Source: Acholeplasmatales bacterium
GTDB lineage: Bacteria; Bacillota_I; Bacilli_A; Izemoplasmatales; Hujiaoplasmataceae
Length of the DNA: 64,000 nt
Direction: 5' to 3'
Assembly (NCBI GenBank): GCA_003477305.1
Contig: DMTN01000042.1
Location: 24,926-88,925, forward strand
This document shows, one piece after another, positions 33,330 to 41,050 of the stretch. The first letter of the stretch is position 1. The number at the start of each line of letters is the position of its first letter. Both the position numbers and the translations under genes were made by a program. The notes beneath the pieces are model-generated. The model made no database searches and had not been told where the DNA came from. It saw only the letters and a list, made by a program, of their open reading frames with translations.

Positions 33330-34469
33330 ATGAAAAAATTCCTGGGTATGGGCATGCTGCTGTTGGTCCTGATCGGACTCGCAGGCTGCGGCCGCTTCGA
33401 AAATCCGAATGAAACCTATTGCACCGAAGGGAAAGTCGACGGCGTCTTTCTTTGTTCACGCCCCTGGAGCGTCTATTTCGACACGACCGTCTCGCTCACG
33501 CTCTACGTGACCGAGGAAGACGCCTACGACATCCCCGTCATCTTTGCGGAGGTCGAGGCGATCCTTGCGCGCTACCATCAATGGTTTGACAAGTATCACC
33601 TCTACGACGGCGTCGCGAACGTGATGACAATCAACCAATCCGGGACCGCCCCGACGACCGTCGATCCGGCCTTCTACGATGCGATCGCCTTCGCCGTCGC
33701 GGCCTCCGACGACATCGTCCTGGGCGGCGTTGAACTTTTCAACCCCGCGCTCGGACCCGTCCTCTCGATCTGGCATGACGCCCGCGAAAGCGACCTGTGC
33801 GCAGAAACCGGCATCGGCGTCTTTTCATGTCCGATTCCCTCCGCCGAAGCGCTCGCCGGCCCCTTCAACACCGACATTTCGGACCTCGTCCTCGATCCCG
33901 TCCTGCATAGCGTCGCCTTCGCAAAATCCGGCATGAGCCTCGATCTCGGCGGTTTCGGAAAAGGTTACGTCTCCGAAGTGATCACCGATTATCTCGATAC
34001 GCAAAACGTCACCTACATCCTCAACTCCGGCAACTCGAACATCAAGACGGGCGGCACGAACCCGAACAACGATACCGGCCTCTTCTACGTCGCGCTCACG
34101 ACTCCGTCGCTTCAACCGGCGCTGCCGGGTTCCTACTATGTGTTTCTCCAAATCCAAGGCGACGTCTCGGTCGTCACCTCCGGCACCTATCAGCGTTTCT
34201 TCCGCGGCGCCACCGACAATCTGGTCTACCATCACATCATCGATCCACGCACCAACCGCCCGGGCGGCGAGGCGATGGCGGTCACGATCATCCTTGAAGA
34301 CGGCGCGAAAGGAGACGTGTATTCGACGGCGATCTTCCTCATGACGGTCGACGAAGGGATCGCCTTCGTCGATGCCACCGTCGGTCTCGAGGCGATCTGG
34401 TATCTCTCCGACGGCACGATCCGGACCTCGGCCGGCCTCGACCCGTTCGTCTATGAGTGGCTTGACTGA
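33330..34469 (+). CDS. apbE: FAD:protein FMN transferase, lipoprotein form (ApbE)
   Basis: A 379-aa lipoprotein. Lipobox LAGC with Cys 20 and an ApbE domain. Family motifs: 'WHDARES', 'MSLDLGGFGKGYVSEVI' (FAD/Mg site), 'LNSGNSNIKTGG', 'GDVSVVTSGTYQRFF' and 'YHHIIDPRTNRP'. ApbE attaches FMN through phosphoester bonds to Thr/Ser of exported flavoproteins, such as RnfG/NqrC or FmnA/PplA-like proteins. No substrate with an obvious D-x-x-T/S-G-A-T site is in this window. Near NusG-II and Gx-transporter genes, so part of an electron-transfer group spread over both strands. Confidence 0.93.
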   Translation: MKKFLGMGMLLLVLIGLAGCGRFENPNETYCTEGKVDGVFLCSRPWSVYFDTTVSLTLYVTEEDAYDIPVIFAEVEAILARYHQWFDKYHLYDGVANVMTINQSGTAPTTVDPAFYDAIAFAVAASDDIVLGGVELFNPALGPVLSIWHDARESDLCAETGIGVFSCPIPSAEALAGPFNTDISDLVLDPVLHSVAFAKSGMSLDLGGFGKGYVSEVITDYLDTQNVTYILNSGNSNIKTGGTNPNNDTGLFYVALTTPSLQPALPGSYYVFLQIQGDVSVVTSGTYQRFFRGATDNLVYHHIIDPRTNRPGGEAMAVTIILEDGAKGDVYSTAIFLMTVDEGIAFVDATVGLEAIWYLSDGTIRTSAGLDPFVYEWLD

Positions 34470-34482
34470 GCCTTCACGATCC

Positions 34483-34513
34483 AACGGAACCTCCGCGGTT
34501 CCGTTTTTTTTTT
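34483..34513 (+). terminator. intrinsic terminator of apbE
   Basis: AACGGAACC, five-base loop, GGTTCCGTT and a run of about ten T. Confidence 0.92.
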
Positions 34514-34540
34514 CAAAAAAACCGACCATTTTGGGTCGGT
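34514..34540 (-). terminator. intrinsic terminator of the Gx transporter gene
   Basis: On the minus strand ACCGACC, six-base loop, GGTCGGT followed by T-rich sequence (34521 down to 34515). It sits tail-to-tail with the apbE terminator. Confidence 0.85.
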
Positions 34541-34553
34541 TTCATGGATGGGA

Positions 34554-35081
34554 TCAATCCTCGATGTTGCCGGACGCGCGGTTTTGAAAGACGGTGACGA
34601 GTTTCTTTCCGACGAGGCCGGTGAAGATGCCGGTCGGGACGGCGATTAAAATCATGTACGGCAGATAGTAGATGAGCGCCGCGGTCTCGAGGACGAAGAT
34701 CGCCGCGCCGATCTGGCCCACCATATGAAACAGGGATCCGGCGACCGAAACGCTCAAGATCGAGAAGCGGCGGAAGGCTTTCATCGCAATCATCGCGACG
34801 TAGGCGAGCGTACCGCCAGCGAAGCTCATGAACGAGGTCGGCGAGAAGAGCCCGCCGCCGGCCGGCGAGAGGAGGACGACGAGGATGATGCGGAGGAACG
34901 CGACGATGCCGGCTTCCTTCGGTCCGTAGATGTAGAGGACGATCAACGTGACGATGTTGGCGAGTCCGAGTTTGACGCCGGGGATGATGAAGACGAAGGT
35001 CGAAATCATCGACTCGACGATCGAGAGCACGATCGAAACCGCGATCAGGACGGCGAGGGTCACCGTTTTGCGAAGAGCCAT
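34554..35081 (-). CDS. Gx transporter / heptaprenyl-diphosphate synthase component I-like membrane protein
   Basis: A 175-aa membrane protein with about five or six helices. 'IIPGVKLGLANIVTLIVLY' (near 33-51) and 'LLSPAGGGLFSPTSFMSFAGG' (near 71-91) are the conserved blocks of the Gx/HepI-like family (Hpre_diP_synt_I). In Listeria-type flavin-based electron-transfer loci a protein of this family accompanies ApbE and a NusG-II-like protein. A function in quinone or flavin supply is proposed for the family; there is no prenyl synthase gene beside it here. Confidence 0.83.
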   Translation of the reverse strand: MALRKTVTLAVLIAVSIVLSIVESMISTFVFIIPGVKLGLANIVTLIVLYIYGPKEAGIVAFLRIILVVLLSPAGGGLFSPTSFMSFAGGTLAYVAMIAMKAFRRFSILSVSVAGSLFHMVGQIGAAIFVLETAALIYYLPYMILIAVPTGIFTGLVGKKLVTVFQNRASGNIED

Positions 35082-35098
35082 GTCTTCACTTCCTTCCG

Positions 35099-35125
35099 AA
35101 AAAAACAGACTTGACGGGCAAGTCT
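35099..35125 (-). terminator. intrinsic terminator
   Basis: AGACTTG/CAAGTCT stem (35107-35113 and 35119-35125) with five-base loop. T-runs lie on both sides, so it can act both ways; on the minus strand it ends the padR operon. Confidence 0.82.
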
Positions 35126-35546
35126 ATTTTTTGACGCTGCGATAGAGGTAGAACATCGCCCCGGGCCAGAAGAGCGCGCCGATGGCGACGACGACAAACC
35201 AGAGGAAGTCGCCGAAGAAACTTTTGAACCAGAGATTGATGAAGAGGGATAACCCGACGATCACGGCATAGCCGAAAAGCGAGAAGAGAAAATTGGACCG
35301 GCGTTTGCTGACGAGGTTCTGGCGGAGTTCGGACTTCTGGCCGGGAAAGGCCTGGAGGACGTCGTCGGTCGAACCGAACTCCTGAATCGATCGCGAAATC
35401 GCGGCGTCGACCGGCGTGCCCTGCTCGACGAGATCGTCGACCTTTTCCTGAAGCGAGGTCGACAGGATGTCGATCAGTTCGCGCTTGTCCTGTTCGTTGA
35501 AATAGCCTTTGAGGAGCTTCGATACGAATTTTTTGATCTTGTTCAT
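35124..35546 (-). CDS. PadR-associated two-helix membrane protein
   Basis: 140 aa. The N-terminal half ('LLKGYFNEQDKRELIDILSTSL' to 'AISRSIQEFGSTDDVLQAFP') resembles the soluble permease-prefix/DUF1700-like module that often follows PadR regulators. Two membrane helices lie at about 82-103 and 108-132. The start at 35546 overlaps the padR stop (ATGA), so it is translationally coupled to its regulator. Function unknown; such pairs often sense envelope stress or drugs. Confidence 0.72.
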   Translation of the reverse strand: MNKIKKFVSKLLKGYFNEQDKRELIDILSTSLQEKVDDLVEQGTPVDAAISRSIQEFGSTDDVLQAFPGQKSELRQNLVSKRRSNFLFSLFGYAVIVGLSLFINLWFKSFFGDFLWFVVVAIGALFWPGAMFYLYRSVKK

Positions 35547-35875
35547 CGGATATCGTCCCCCATAATCGCGCGCATGATGTCCTGCAGGACTTTCCATTCG
35601 GCGATCGTCTCCCGGTAGTACGCTTTTCCGAGCGGCGTGATTTTGTAGTAGCGGCGTTGTCCGCCATGGGTTTTCTCGCCGGTGTACGAAGAGATCAGTT
35701 CGCGCGATTCAAGCCGCTGGACGACGGAATAGAGCGTCGCTTCCTTGATGTCGAATTGATTCGACGTGCGGGTCTTGATCTCGTTGGCCAGCTCGTAGCC
35801 GTACATGTCGCGTTCCGAAAGCAATTTCAAAATGATCGTGTCGATGTGCCCGCGGATGATGTCGCTTGAGATCAT
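35543..35875 (-). CDS. PadR-family transcriptional regulator
   Basis: A 110-aa winged-helix regulator. 'RGHIDTIILKLLSERDMYGYELANEI' and 'IKEATLYSVVQRLESRELISSY' are the classical PadR helix-turn-helix, followed by the wing 'GGQRRYYKITPLGKAYY'. Probably autoregulates the pair with the downstream membrane protein. It lies 9 bases after the DegV-family gene, so all three may be cotranscribed. Confidence 0.93.
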   Translation of the reverse strand: MISSDIIRGHIDTIILKLLSERDMYGYELANEIKTRTSNQFDIKEATLYSVVQRLESRELISSYTGEKTHGGQRRYYKITPLGKAYYRETIAEWKVLQDIMRAIMGDDIR

Positions 35876-35884
35876 CGGCGGATC

Positions 35885-36739
35885 CTAATGTTTCAGGACA
35901 TATCCGATCGTGATCGCCTTCGGACCGCAGTGGGCGCCGACGGCGGGAGTCAGAAGGTAGTCCTGGATTTCCTTGTACTGGGGCCGGACCGCAAGCACTT
36001 TTTCACGCATGTAGGCAAGCGTTTCGGGATTCTTGGCATGGATGATGAACGGTTCGATGTCCAGTCCTTCGGTCTCTTCGAGGAACTTCTCGATGACGCG
36101 GTCGACGGCGCGCGAGAACGTGCGGATCTTCTCGACGGTGACGACGGCGCCGTTCTTGTCGATCTCGAGCAGCGGCTTGATCTTGAGGACGTCGGCGACG
36201 AAGCCGGCGGCGTTCGAAAGGCGACCGTTCTTGACGAGGAACTTCAGATCGGAGACGGCGAAATAGATGTGGTTGTGGTCGCGGATGAATTCGAGTTCCT
36301 TCATGATTTCCTGAAGCGATTTTCCCTGTTCCGCCAGTTCGCAGGCGGTGAGGGCCATCTTGACCTGGAGGTAGCCGACGGTCTTCGAGTCGAAGACGGT
36401 AACGTTGACACCTTCGGCCATCTTCTTCGCGATCATCGCGTTTTCATAGATGCCGCTCATCTTCGAGGAGATCGTGATGAAGAGGACTTCATCGCAGCCC
36501 TCGTCGCGTAATTTCTCGTAGGCGGTGAGCATTTCGCCGGTCGAGGCCATCGCGGTGCGCGGAAAGAGCGAGGGATCGTTTTCGATCATCTCGTAGAATT
36601 TGTCAGCCGTCAGTTCTTCGAAGTCGACGTATTCTTTGTCGCCGAAGACAATCCGGGAACGGATGATCGGGATGTTGTACTTGTGGGGGATATAGTCGAT
36701 TGCCGAGTTGGTGCAGACCATGACGCCGAGTTTCTTCAT
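35885..36739 (-). CDS. DegV-family fatty-acid-binding protein
   Basis: 284 aa. DegV layout with 'TNSAIDY' start, the 'ISSKMSGIYENAMIA' ligand loop (near 90-105), 'DLKFLVKNGRLSNAAGF' (near 165-180) and the C-terminal 'PAVGAHCGPKAITIGY' His loop. DegV/FakB proteins hold a fatty acid for phosphorylation by a FakA kinase; no fakA is present here. A TATAAT box lies at 36776-36781. Confidence 0.9.
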   Translation of the reverse strand: MKKLGVMVCTNSAIDYIPHKYNIPIIRSRIVFGDKEYVDFEELTADKFYEMIENDPSLFPRTAMASTGEMLTAYEKLRDEGCDEVLFITISSKMSGIYENAMIAKKMAEGVNVTVFDSKTVGYLQVKMALTACELAEQGKSLQEIMKELEFIRDHNHIYFAVSDLKFLVKNGRLSNAAGFVADVLKIKPLLEIDKNGAVVTVEKIRTFSRAVDRVIEKFLEETEGLDIEPFIIHAKNPETLAYMREKVLAVRPQYKEIQDYLLTPAVGAHCGPKAITIGYVLKH

Positions 36740-36775
36740 AGGGGTATCCTCTCTCGTTTCTGGTATATCAACTCT

Positions 36776-36781
36776 ATTATA
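36776..36781 (-). promoter_or_regulatory. -10 box of the DegV/PadR operon
   Basis: TATAAT on the minus strand 36 bases before the ATG at 36739. Confidence 0.5.
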
Positions 36782-36827
36782 ACGTATGACGGGGGTTTGT
36801 CAACCGCTGCCGGGAAACGGGCTGCGA

Positions 36828-38462
36828 TCAGGCGCGGGGCGGATGCGCGGTCCACTCGCGGCCGAGCGGTTTGGACGGCGAGAGTTTGGCGATCTTGCCT
36901 TTCAGGCGGGTGCCGGAAAGTTTCCCGTAGACTTCTTCCTTGACGGCGGCGGGGACGCTGAAGAAGGTGAATTCGGTGAGGATCGCGATGTTCTGGACTT
37001 CGCGGCGCTGGAGTTTGACCTTGCCGCAGATGAAGTCGAGGACGTCGGAGACGACGAGGTTGTCCTGCTTCCCGACGTTCAGATGGAAACGGACGAGCCC
37101 GGCGTTGTCGACGGGGGCGCCGCCGAAGACGAACTTCTTCGCTTCGAATTCCTCGTTGATGTCGGCTTCGTTGGCTTTCACCGTGCTTTCGCGGATGATC
37201 ATCTTGAGCAGGCCGGCGATGATCTGGTCCTCGGTCAGGTTGAAGGCTATCATCTTGTTCATGATCGCATATTCCTTGTCGAGGTCGCCGTGAGCGACGA
37301 GATCCTGGACCTGTTGGATAAGTTTGTCGTTTTTGACGTCGAGAACCTTGTCATAGGTCGGAATCGTGCGCTTCTTGATCTTCGCCTTGATGATGCGTTC
37401 GATCTCTTCGATTTCCTTCATCTCGCCCTTGGAGACGAGCGTGAACGAATAGCCGGCATCGCCCATCCGGCCGGTGCGGCCGATGCGGTGGACATAGTAG
37501 TCCGCCTTCTCGGGAACGTCATAGTTGAAGACGGCCTCGACTTCGCGGATGTCGAGGCCGCGGGCGGCGACGTCGGTCGCGACCATCACGTCGATGATGC
37601 CGTTGTGGAATTTCTTCAAGACGTCGAGGCGGGTCGTCTGCGGCAGGTCGCCATGGATCTTGTCGCAGTTGACGCCGCGGTCGAGGAGTTCCTGGGTGAG
37701 TTCGTCGACTTTCGCCTTGGTGTTGCAGAAAATCAGCGAGAGTTTGGGATGGTAGACGTTCAACAGCCGGTAGAGCGCCTCCGTCTTGTTCTCGCGCTTC
37801 ACCTTGTAGTAGAACTGGCTGACATCGGAGTTGGTCTGTTCTTCGCCGATGACCTTGACGAATTCCGGTTCGCGCATGTAGGACTTGGCAAGGCCCATGA
37901 CGCTTCTTGGCATGGTAGCGGAGAACATCATCGTCTGGCGTTCCGCGGGGATGGCCTGGAAGATCTTCTCGATGTCTTCCTGGAAGCCCATCTTGAGCAT
38001 CTCGTCGGCTTCGTCGAGGACCATGATCTGGAGCCGTTCGAGCTTGAGGACCTTGCGGTCGAGGAGGTCGATCGTGCGGCCGGGGGTGCCGACGATGATC
38101 TGCGGTTTTTTCTTGATGGCGTAGATCTGGTTCTGGATCGGGTCGCCGCCGTAGACGGTGACGATCCGGCATTTCTCCATGTACTTGGCGATCCGCATGA
38201 TCTCTTCGCGGATCTGGACCGCGAGTTCGCGGGTGGGGCAGATGATCAGCGCCTGGACCGCTTCGAGGTCGAAATCGATTCGTTCGAGGATCGGGATGCC
38301 GTAGGCGGCCGTTTTGCCGGTGCCGGTATGCGAATGGCCGATGACGTCCTTGCCCGCAAGGAGCAGGGGGATCGTCTGTTCCTGGATTTCGCTCCAGGCG
38401 ACGAACCCCATTTCTTCGACCGCTTTCTGTATTTCCTGTCTGAGTCCGATGTTGAATTCCAT
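36828..38462 (-). CDS. DEAD-box RNA helicase (DeaD/CshA type)
   Basis: A 544-aa ATP-dependent RNA helicase. Q motif region 'FVAWSEIQEQTIPLLL', motif I 'HTGTGKTAA' (near 42-50), 'PTRELAVQI', 'GTPGR', DEAD in 'VLDEADEML', 'FSATMP', and the second domain with 'ATDVAARGLDI' and 'HRIGRTGRMG'. Residues from about 440 form a DbpA/RBD-like RNA-binding domain ('VRFHLNVGKQDNL'). Such enzymes act in ribosome assembly, cold response or the degradosome. It is single, with its own upstream region; GTGAG precedes the ATG. Confidence 0.95.
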   Translation of the reverse strand: MEFNIGLRQEIQKAVEEMGFVAWSEIQEQTIPLLLAGKDVIGHSHTGTGKTAAYGIPILERIDFDLEAVQALIICPTRELAVQIREEIMRIAKYMEKCRIVTVYGGDPIQNQIYAIKKKPQIIVGTPGRTIDLLDRKVLKLERLQIMVLDEADEMLKMGFQEDIEKIFQAIPAERQTMMFSATMPRSVMGLAKSYMREPEFVKVIGEEQTNSDVSQFYYKVKRENKTEALYRLLNVYHPKLSLIFCNTKAKVDELTQELLDRGVNCDKIHGDLPQTTRLDVLKKFHNGIIDVMVATDVAARGLDIREVEAVFNYDVPEKADYYVHRIGRTGRMGDAGYSFTLVSKGEMKEIEEIERIIKAKIKKRTIPTYDKVLDVKNDKLIQQVQDLVAHGDLDKEYAIMNKMIAFNLTEDQIIAGLLKMIIRESTVKANEADINEEFEAKKFVFGGAPVDNAGLVRFHLNVGKQDNLVVSDVLDFICGKVKLQRREVQNIAILTEFTFFSVPAAVKEEVYGKLSGTRLKGKIAKLSPSKPLGREWTAHPPRA

Positions 38463-38562
38463 TGAGTCTCACTTTCTTTCTGATTTATTGTTGATCACAA
38501 ATCGCCGGGATGGGAAGCCGTCCGGATCGATGTGTCCGTTTTCAGCTTCAAGGGTTCCGGTC

Positions 38563-38589
38563 CAAAGAAAAAGTCAGCGCGTGGCTGAC
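38563..38589 (-). terminator. intrinsic terminator of the rpsP operon
   Basis: On the minus strand GTCAGC, five-base loop, GCTGAC, then TTTTTCTTT. Just after the DUF523 gene. Confidence 0.88.
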
Positions 38590-38593
38590 CTCG

Positions 38594-39016
38594 TCATTTG
38601 ACTTCCACAATGCGGATGCCGCCGGCCAGGAGGTGGTTCGCCGTCTCGCCGCGGCCCGCGATTTTCGTCTGCGAAAAGGTTCCGTCGTAAACGAAAGAAT
38701 GACCGCACGAAGGGCTTCCGTCTTTCAGGATCGCCTGGGTGCAGCGGTGTTTCTTCAAGAGCTCGAGCGTGACTTTCTTGCCGCGGTCGAAAAACGCCGT
38801 GACATCCTCGCCTTTTTGGTTCATGACGAGGACGCCCGGGGTGATGATCTCCGACGGGATCCTAGGCGTCGGCATGCCGCCGAACGACTCCGGACAAATC
38901 GGAATCACCGTTTTATTGCGTACGTAATCGACGACTTTGGGGTCAAGGTTATTGCCCCCGTCGTACTTGCAGTTGAAACCGAGCAGGCATGCGCTGACGG
39001 CGATGACTTCTTCCAT
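38594..39016 (-). CDS. DUF523 protein
   Basis: 140 aa. The DUF523 marks are complete: 'VSACLLGFNCKYDGGNN' (Cys pair), 'PICPESFGGMPTPRIP' and 'AILKDGSPSCGHSFVYDGTF'. The conserved Cys residues suggest metal or cofactor binding; the family has been linked to 2-thiouracil handling, with no firm role here. The ATG at 39016 has GAGGTG four bases upstream. It follows khpA in the S16 operon. Confidence 0.88.
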   Translation of the reverse strand: MEEVIAVSACLLGFNCKYDGGNNLDPKVVDYVRNKTVIPICPESFGGMPTPRIPSEIITPGVLVMNQKGEDVTAFFDRGKKVTLELLKKHRCTQAILKDGSPSCGHSFVYDGTFSQTKIAGRGETANHLLAGGIRIVEVK

Positions 39017-39055
39017 TTCGCACCTCAAGTGACCGTTCGTCGAAGAACGGATGAA

Positions 39056-39304
39056 TCAGAATGCGTCGATGTCGATGTTGATCTTCTTGCCGAGTCTCGA
39101 TGCAGCCGCGTAGGCGATGGTACGGATCGCGTTGGCGATTTTTCCACCCTTTCCGATCACGCGGCCAAGATCATCCTGGTTCACGAGGACCTGGATCGTC
39201 ATCGATTCGTCGTCTTCGGCGAATTTCTTGACCACCAGATCTTCGGGATGGACGACCAGCGGCGTCACCAGATCCGAAATCAGTTTTTCGAAGTTGACTG
39301 CCAT
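39056..39304 (-). CDS. khpA: KH-domain RNA-binding protein KhpA
   Basis: 82 aa, one KH domain with the GRVIGKGG loop (47-54). It follows rpsP by 13 bases, the standard Bacillota order. KhpA partners with KhpB/Jag in RNA binding linked to cell division and elongation. Confidence 0.93.
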   Translation of the reverse strand: MAVNFEKLISDLVTPLVVHPEDLVVKKFAEDDESMTIQVLVNQDDLGRVIGKGGKIANAIRTIAYAAASRLGKKINIDIDAF

Positions 39305-39317
39305 TTCAGATCCCTGC

Positions 39318-39584
39318 TTACTTTTTCTTGGAATCGACGTAAGCGGCGATGATGCCCTGCCGGGTAAGCAGATTCTTGACCGTGTCGGTCGGCTGTGCGC
39401 CGTTCTGGAGCCACTTCATCGCGGCGTCCTTGTTGATCTCAAGCACGATCGGTTCCTTGGTCGGATCGTAAACTCCGACGATTTCGAGGAATCGTCCGTC
39501 ACGCTTTTGAGAAGCCTCGGCGGCGACGATGCGGTAGAACGGTCTCTTCGTCGTTCCGAATCGCTGTAATCTGATTTTTACCAT
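39318..39584 (-). CDS. rpsP: 30S ribosomal protein S16
   Basis: 88 aa. '[20 protein letters not shown]' start, '[12 protein letters not shown]' and '[19 protein letters not shown]' are diagnostic. Binds 16S rRNA in the body of the 30S subunit. First gene of the operon, AGGAGGG ahead of the ATG and a consensus promoter at 39616-39644. The usual rimM-trmD genes do not follow khpA here; DUF523 does. Confidence 0.97.
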   Translation of the reverse strand: MVKIRLQRFGTTKRPFYRIVAAEASQKRDGRFLEIVGVYDPTKEPIVLEINKDAAMKWLQNGAQPTDTVKNLLTRQGIIAAYVDSKKK

Positions 39585-39615
39585 GGTTGTCCCTCCTGAT
39601 ATGCAAAATCACCTT

Positions 39616-39644
39616 ATTGTATCAAATGTCCGAATGCCTGTCAA
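39616..39644 (-). promoter_or_regulatory. promoter of the rpsP operon
   Basis: On the minus strand TTGACA (39644-39639), 17-base spacer, TACAAT (39621-39616) preceded by TGa (extended -10). An inverted repeat TGTCAAT/ATTGACA (39639-39660) overlaps the -35 box and gives a second TTGACA on the other strand. Confidence 0.85.
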
Positions 39645-39670
39645 TGTTTTTCTATTGACAGGTAGCGGTT

Positions 39671-39901
39671 TCAGTCTTCAAAGTCGAGATCTTTCATGTC
39701 GGCAAGGGATTCTTCGACCTTCCGCACGTTCTTGACGGTCTCGATCAGTTTTTTGATTTTGTCGAACTGAGTCGCATCGACGTATCCGGCGAGATAATTG
39801 CGGTTCTCGTTTTTATACGTGACATGGACGCCGAGACGTTCGACCTCGGCGATGACTTTGGGACTCTGATAGAAGACGATGATGCCTTTTCGTTGGATCA
39901 T
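39671..39901 (-). CDS. ylbG: YlbG family protein (DUF2129)
   Basis: 76 aa. 'RKGIIVFYQSPKVIAEVERLG' and 'YLAGYVDATQFDKIKKLIETV' match YlbG. It follows ylbF by 5 bases, the same pairing as in Bacillus, but without coaD or rsmD nearby. Function unknown. Start at 39901 fits an AAGGTGA site. Confidence 0.88.
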   Translation of the reverse strand: MIQRKGIIVFYQSPKVIAEVERLGVHVTYKNENRNYLAGYVDATQFDKIKKLIETVKNVRKVEESLADMKDLDFED

Positions 39902-39906
39902 GGGAT

Positions 39907-40284
39907 TCACCTTTTTCCACAATGGGTTTTCGTGCCGACGCGGCAGCCGTCGAGAATGTCCTTGATGCCTTCGGCGATCGGATCGAGGACGGCGTTGAGC
40001 GCCGTGATGGCCGCGGCGTAGCGGCGGTGTGCTTCCGTCGCATAAAGCGCGGTCTTGGCCGCCGCGAGTTCCGTGGCGACGCGTTTGAAGTCGGGGTGAT
40101 GCTTTCCAAAGCGGAGGATCGGCTCATAGGCGGCCTTCGCCGCGGTGAAGCGGGCGATTTCCGCTTGTGGTCCCAAAGCGCCGAGAAGCGCGGTTTCGGC
40201 CGCCGCGAACTCCACGTAGACGGGACTAGCCTTGATTTCGTCGACGGTTCGCCATGCTTCCAGGGCGATTTCGGTACGTTCCAT
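39907..40284 (-). CDS. ylbF: YlbF/YmcA family protein
   Basis: 125 aa, all-helical, Ala-rich. 'AWRTVDEIKASPVYVEFAAAE' at the start and 'HPDFKRVATELAAAKTALY' in the middle fit the Com_YlbF domain. In Bacillus YlbF, YmcA and YaaT form the Y-complex that steers RNase Y and affects biofilm and competence. Start at 40284 or 40290. The TATAAT box ends only 16 bases upstream of 40284. Confidence 0.82.
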   Translation of the reverse strand: MERTEIALEAWRTVDEIKASPVYVEFAAAETALLGALGPQAEIARFTAAKAAYEPILRFGKHHPDFKRVATELAAAKTALYATEAHRRYAAAITALNAVLDPIAEGIKDILDGCRVGTKTHCGKR

Positions 40285-40300
40285 TGTCATCACCGCATTC

Positions 40301-40309
40301 ATTATACCA
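40301..40309 (-). promoter_or_regulatory. extended -10 promoter of ylbF-ylbG
   Basis: TGgTATAAT on the minus strand; predicted leader about 10 bases. Confidence 0.58.
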
Positions 40310-40335
40310 TAATCGAGGGTTTTCCCCAAACGGTT

Positions 40336-41043
40336 TCAGCCGATCGCGCGGAGAACCTCTTCGTAGTCCATTTCGCGATAAGCGCCGGGTGCGAGCGTCG
40401 GATCGAGGGTGAGTCCACCGATCGCGGTGCGCCGAAGCCCGACGACTTCGTTTCCGATTGCCTCGATCATCCGCTTGACCTGATGGAACTTGCCTTCGGA
40501 GATGCGGATCCGGCATGTGCGCTCGCCGGTCGGCTCGACCTGCGCCGGGAGGGTGATATAGTACTGTTCTTTCCCGTCCTTGATCCGCACGCCCGTCTCA
40601 AGCTGGGAGTAGTCGTGTAGCGGCGACTTCAGTTCGACCTCGTAGGTCTTGAAAACCTCCGCCTTCGGGCTGATGATGCGGTGCAAGACGTCGCCGTCGT
40701 TCGTCAGGACGAGCAATCCCTCGGTGTCGAGGTCGAGGCGGCCGCAGATCGAGACGTCGAAGCGATCGTACGGGTGTTGAAGCAAGCCGACCGCGGTCGG
40801 ATGGATTGAATCCTCATTCGCCGAGACGACGCCCTTCGGCTTGTTCATCATCAGATAGACCCATTTGCGGTAGAACACCGGTTCGCCGTCGAACGCGATC
40901 ATCGAGGTTTCCGGGTTCACGTCGAGACCGGGATCGGAAATCACGATCCCGTCGACCGTCACGCGGCCGTCCTTGACCGCATCCTTGATGTCGGAGCGGC
41001 TTCCGTATTTCAAATTCCCGAGCAGTTTGTCAAGTCGCATCAT
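40336..41043 (-). CDS. rsuA: 16S rRNA pseudouridine synthase, RsuA type
   Basis: 235 aa. N-terminal S4 domain ('MRLDKLLGNLKYGSRSDIKD', 2-60) and catalytic domain with the Asp of 'GRLDLDTEGLLVLTNDG' (near 103). 'EGKFHQVKRMIEAIG' closes the family signature. Makes pseudouridine in 16S rRNA, in E. coli at position 516. It is 7 bases behind the glycogen debranching gene. Confidence 0.93.
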   Translation of the reverse strand: MMRLDKLLGNLKYGSRSDIKDAVKDGRVTVDGIVISDPGLDVNPETSMIAFDGEPVFYRKWVYLMMNKPKGVVSANEDSIHPTAVGLLQHPYDRFDVSICGRLDLDTEGLLVLTNDGDVLHRIISPKAEVFKTYEVELKSPLHDYSQLETGVRIKDGKEQYYITLPAQVEPTGERTCRIRISEGKFHQVKRMIEAIGNEVVGLRRTAIGGLTLDPTLAPGAYREMDYEEVLRAIG

Positions 41044-41050
41044 CTATCCC

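Noticed and set aside
39639..39660. Inverted repeat TGTCAAT/ATTGACA as terminator for ylbG
   Set aside because: The stem is short and AT-rich and no T-run follows it; it more likely reflects two facing -35 boxes.
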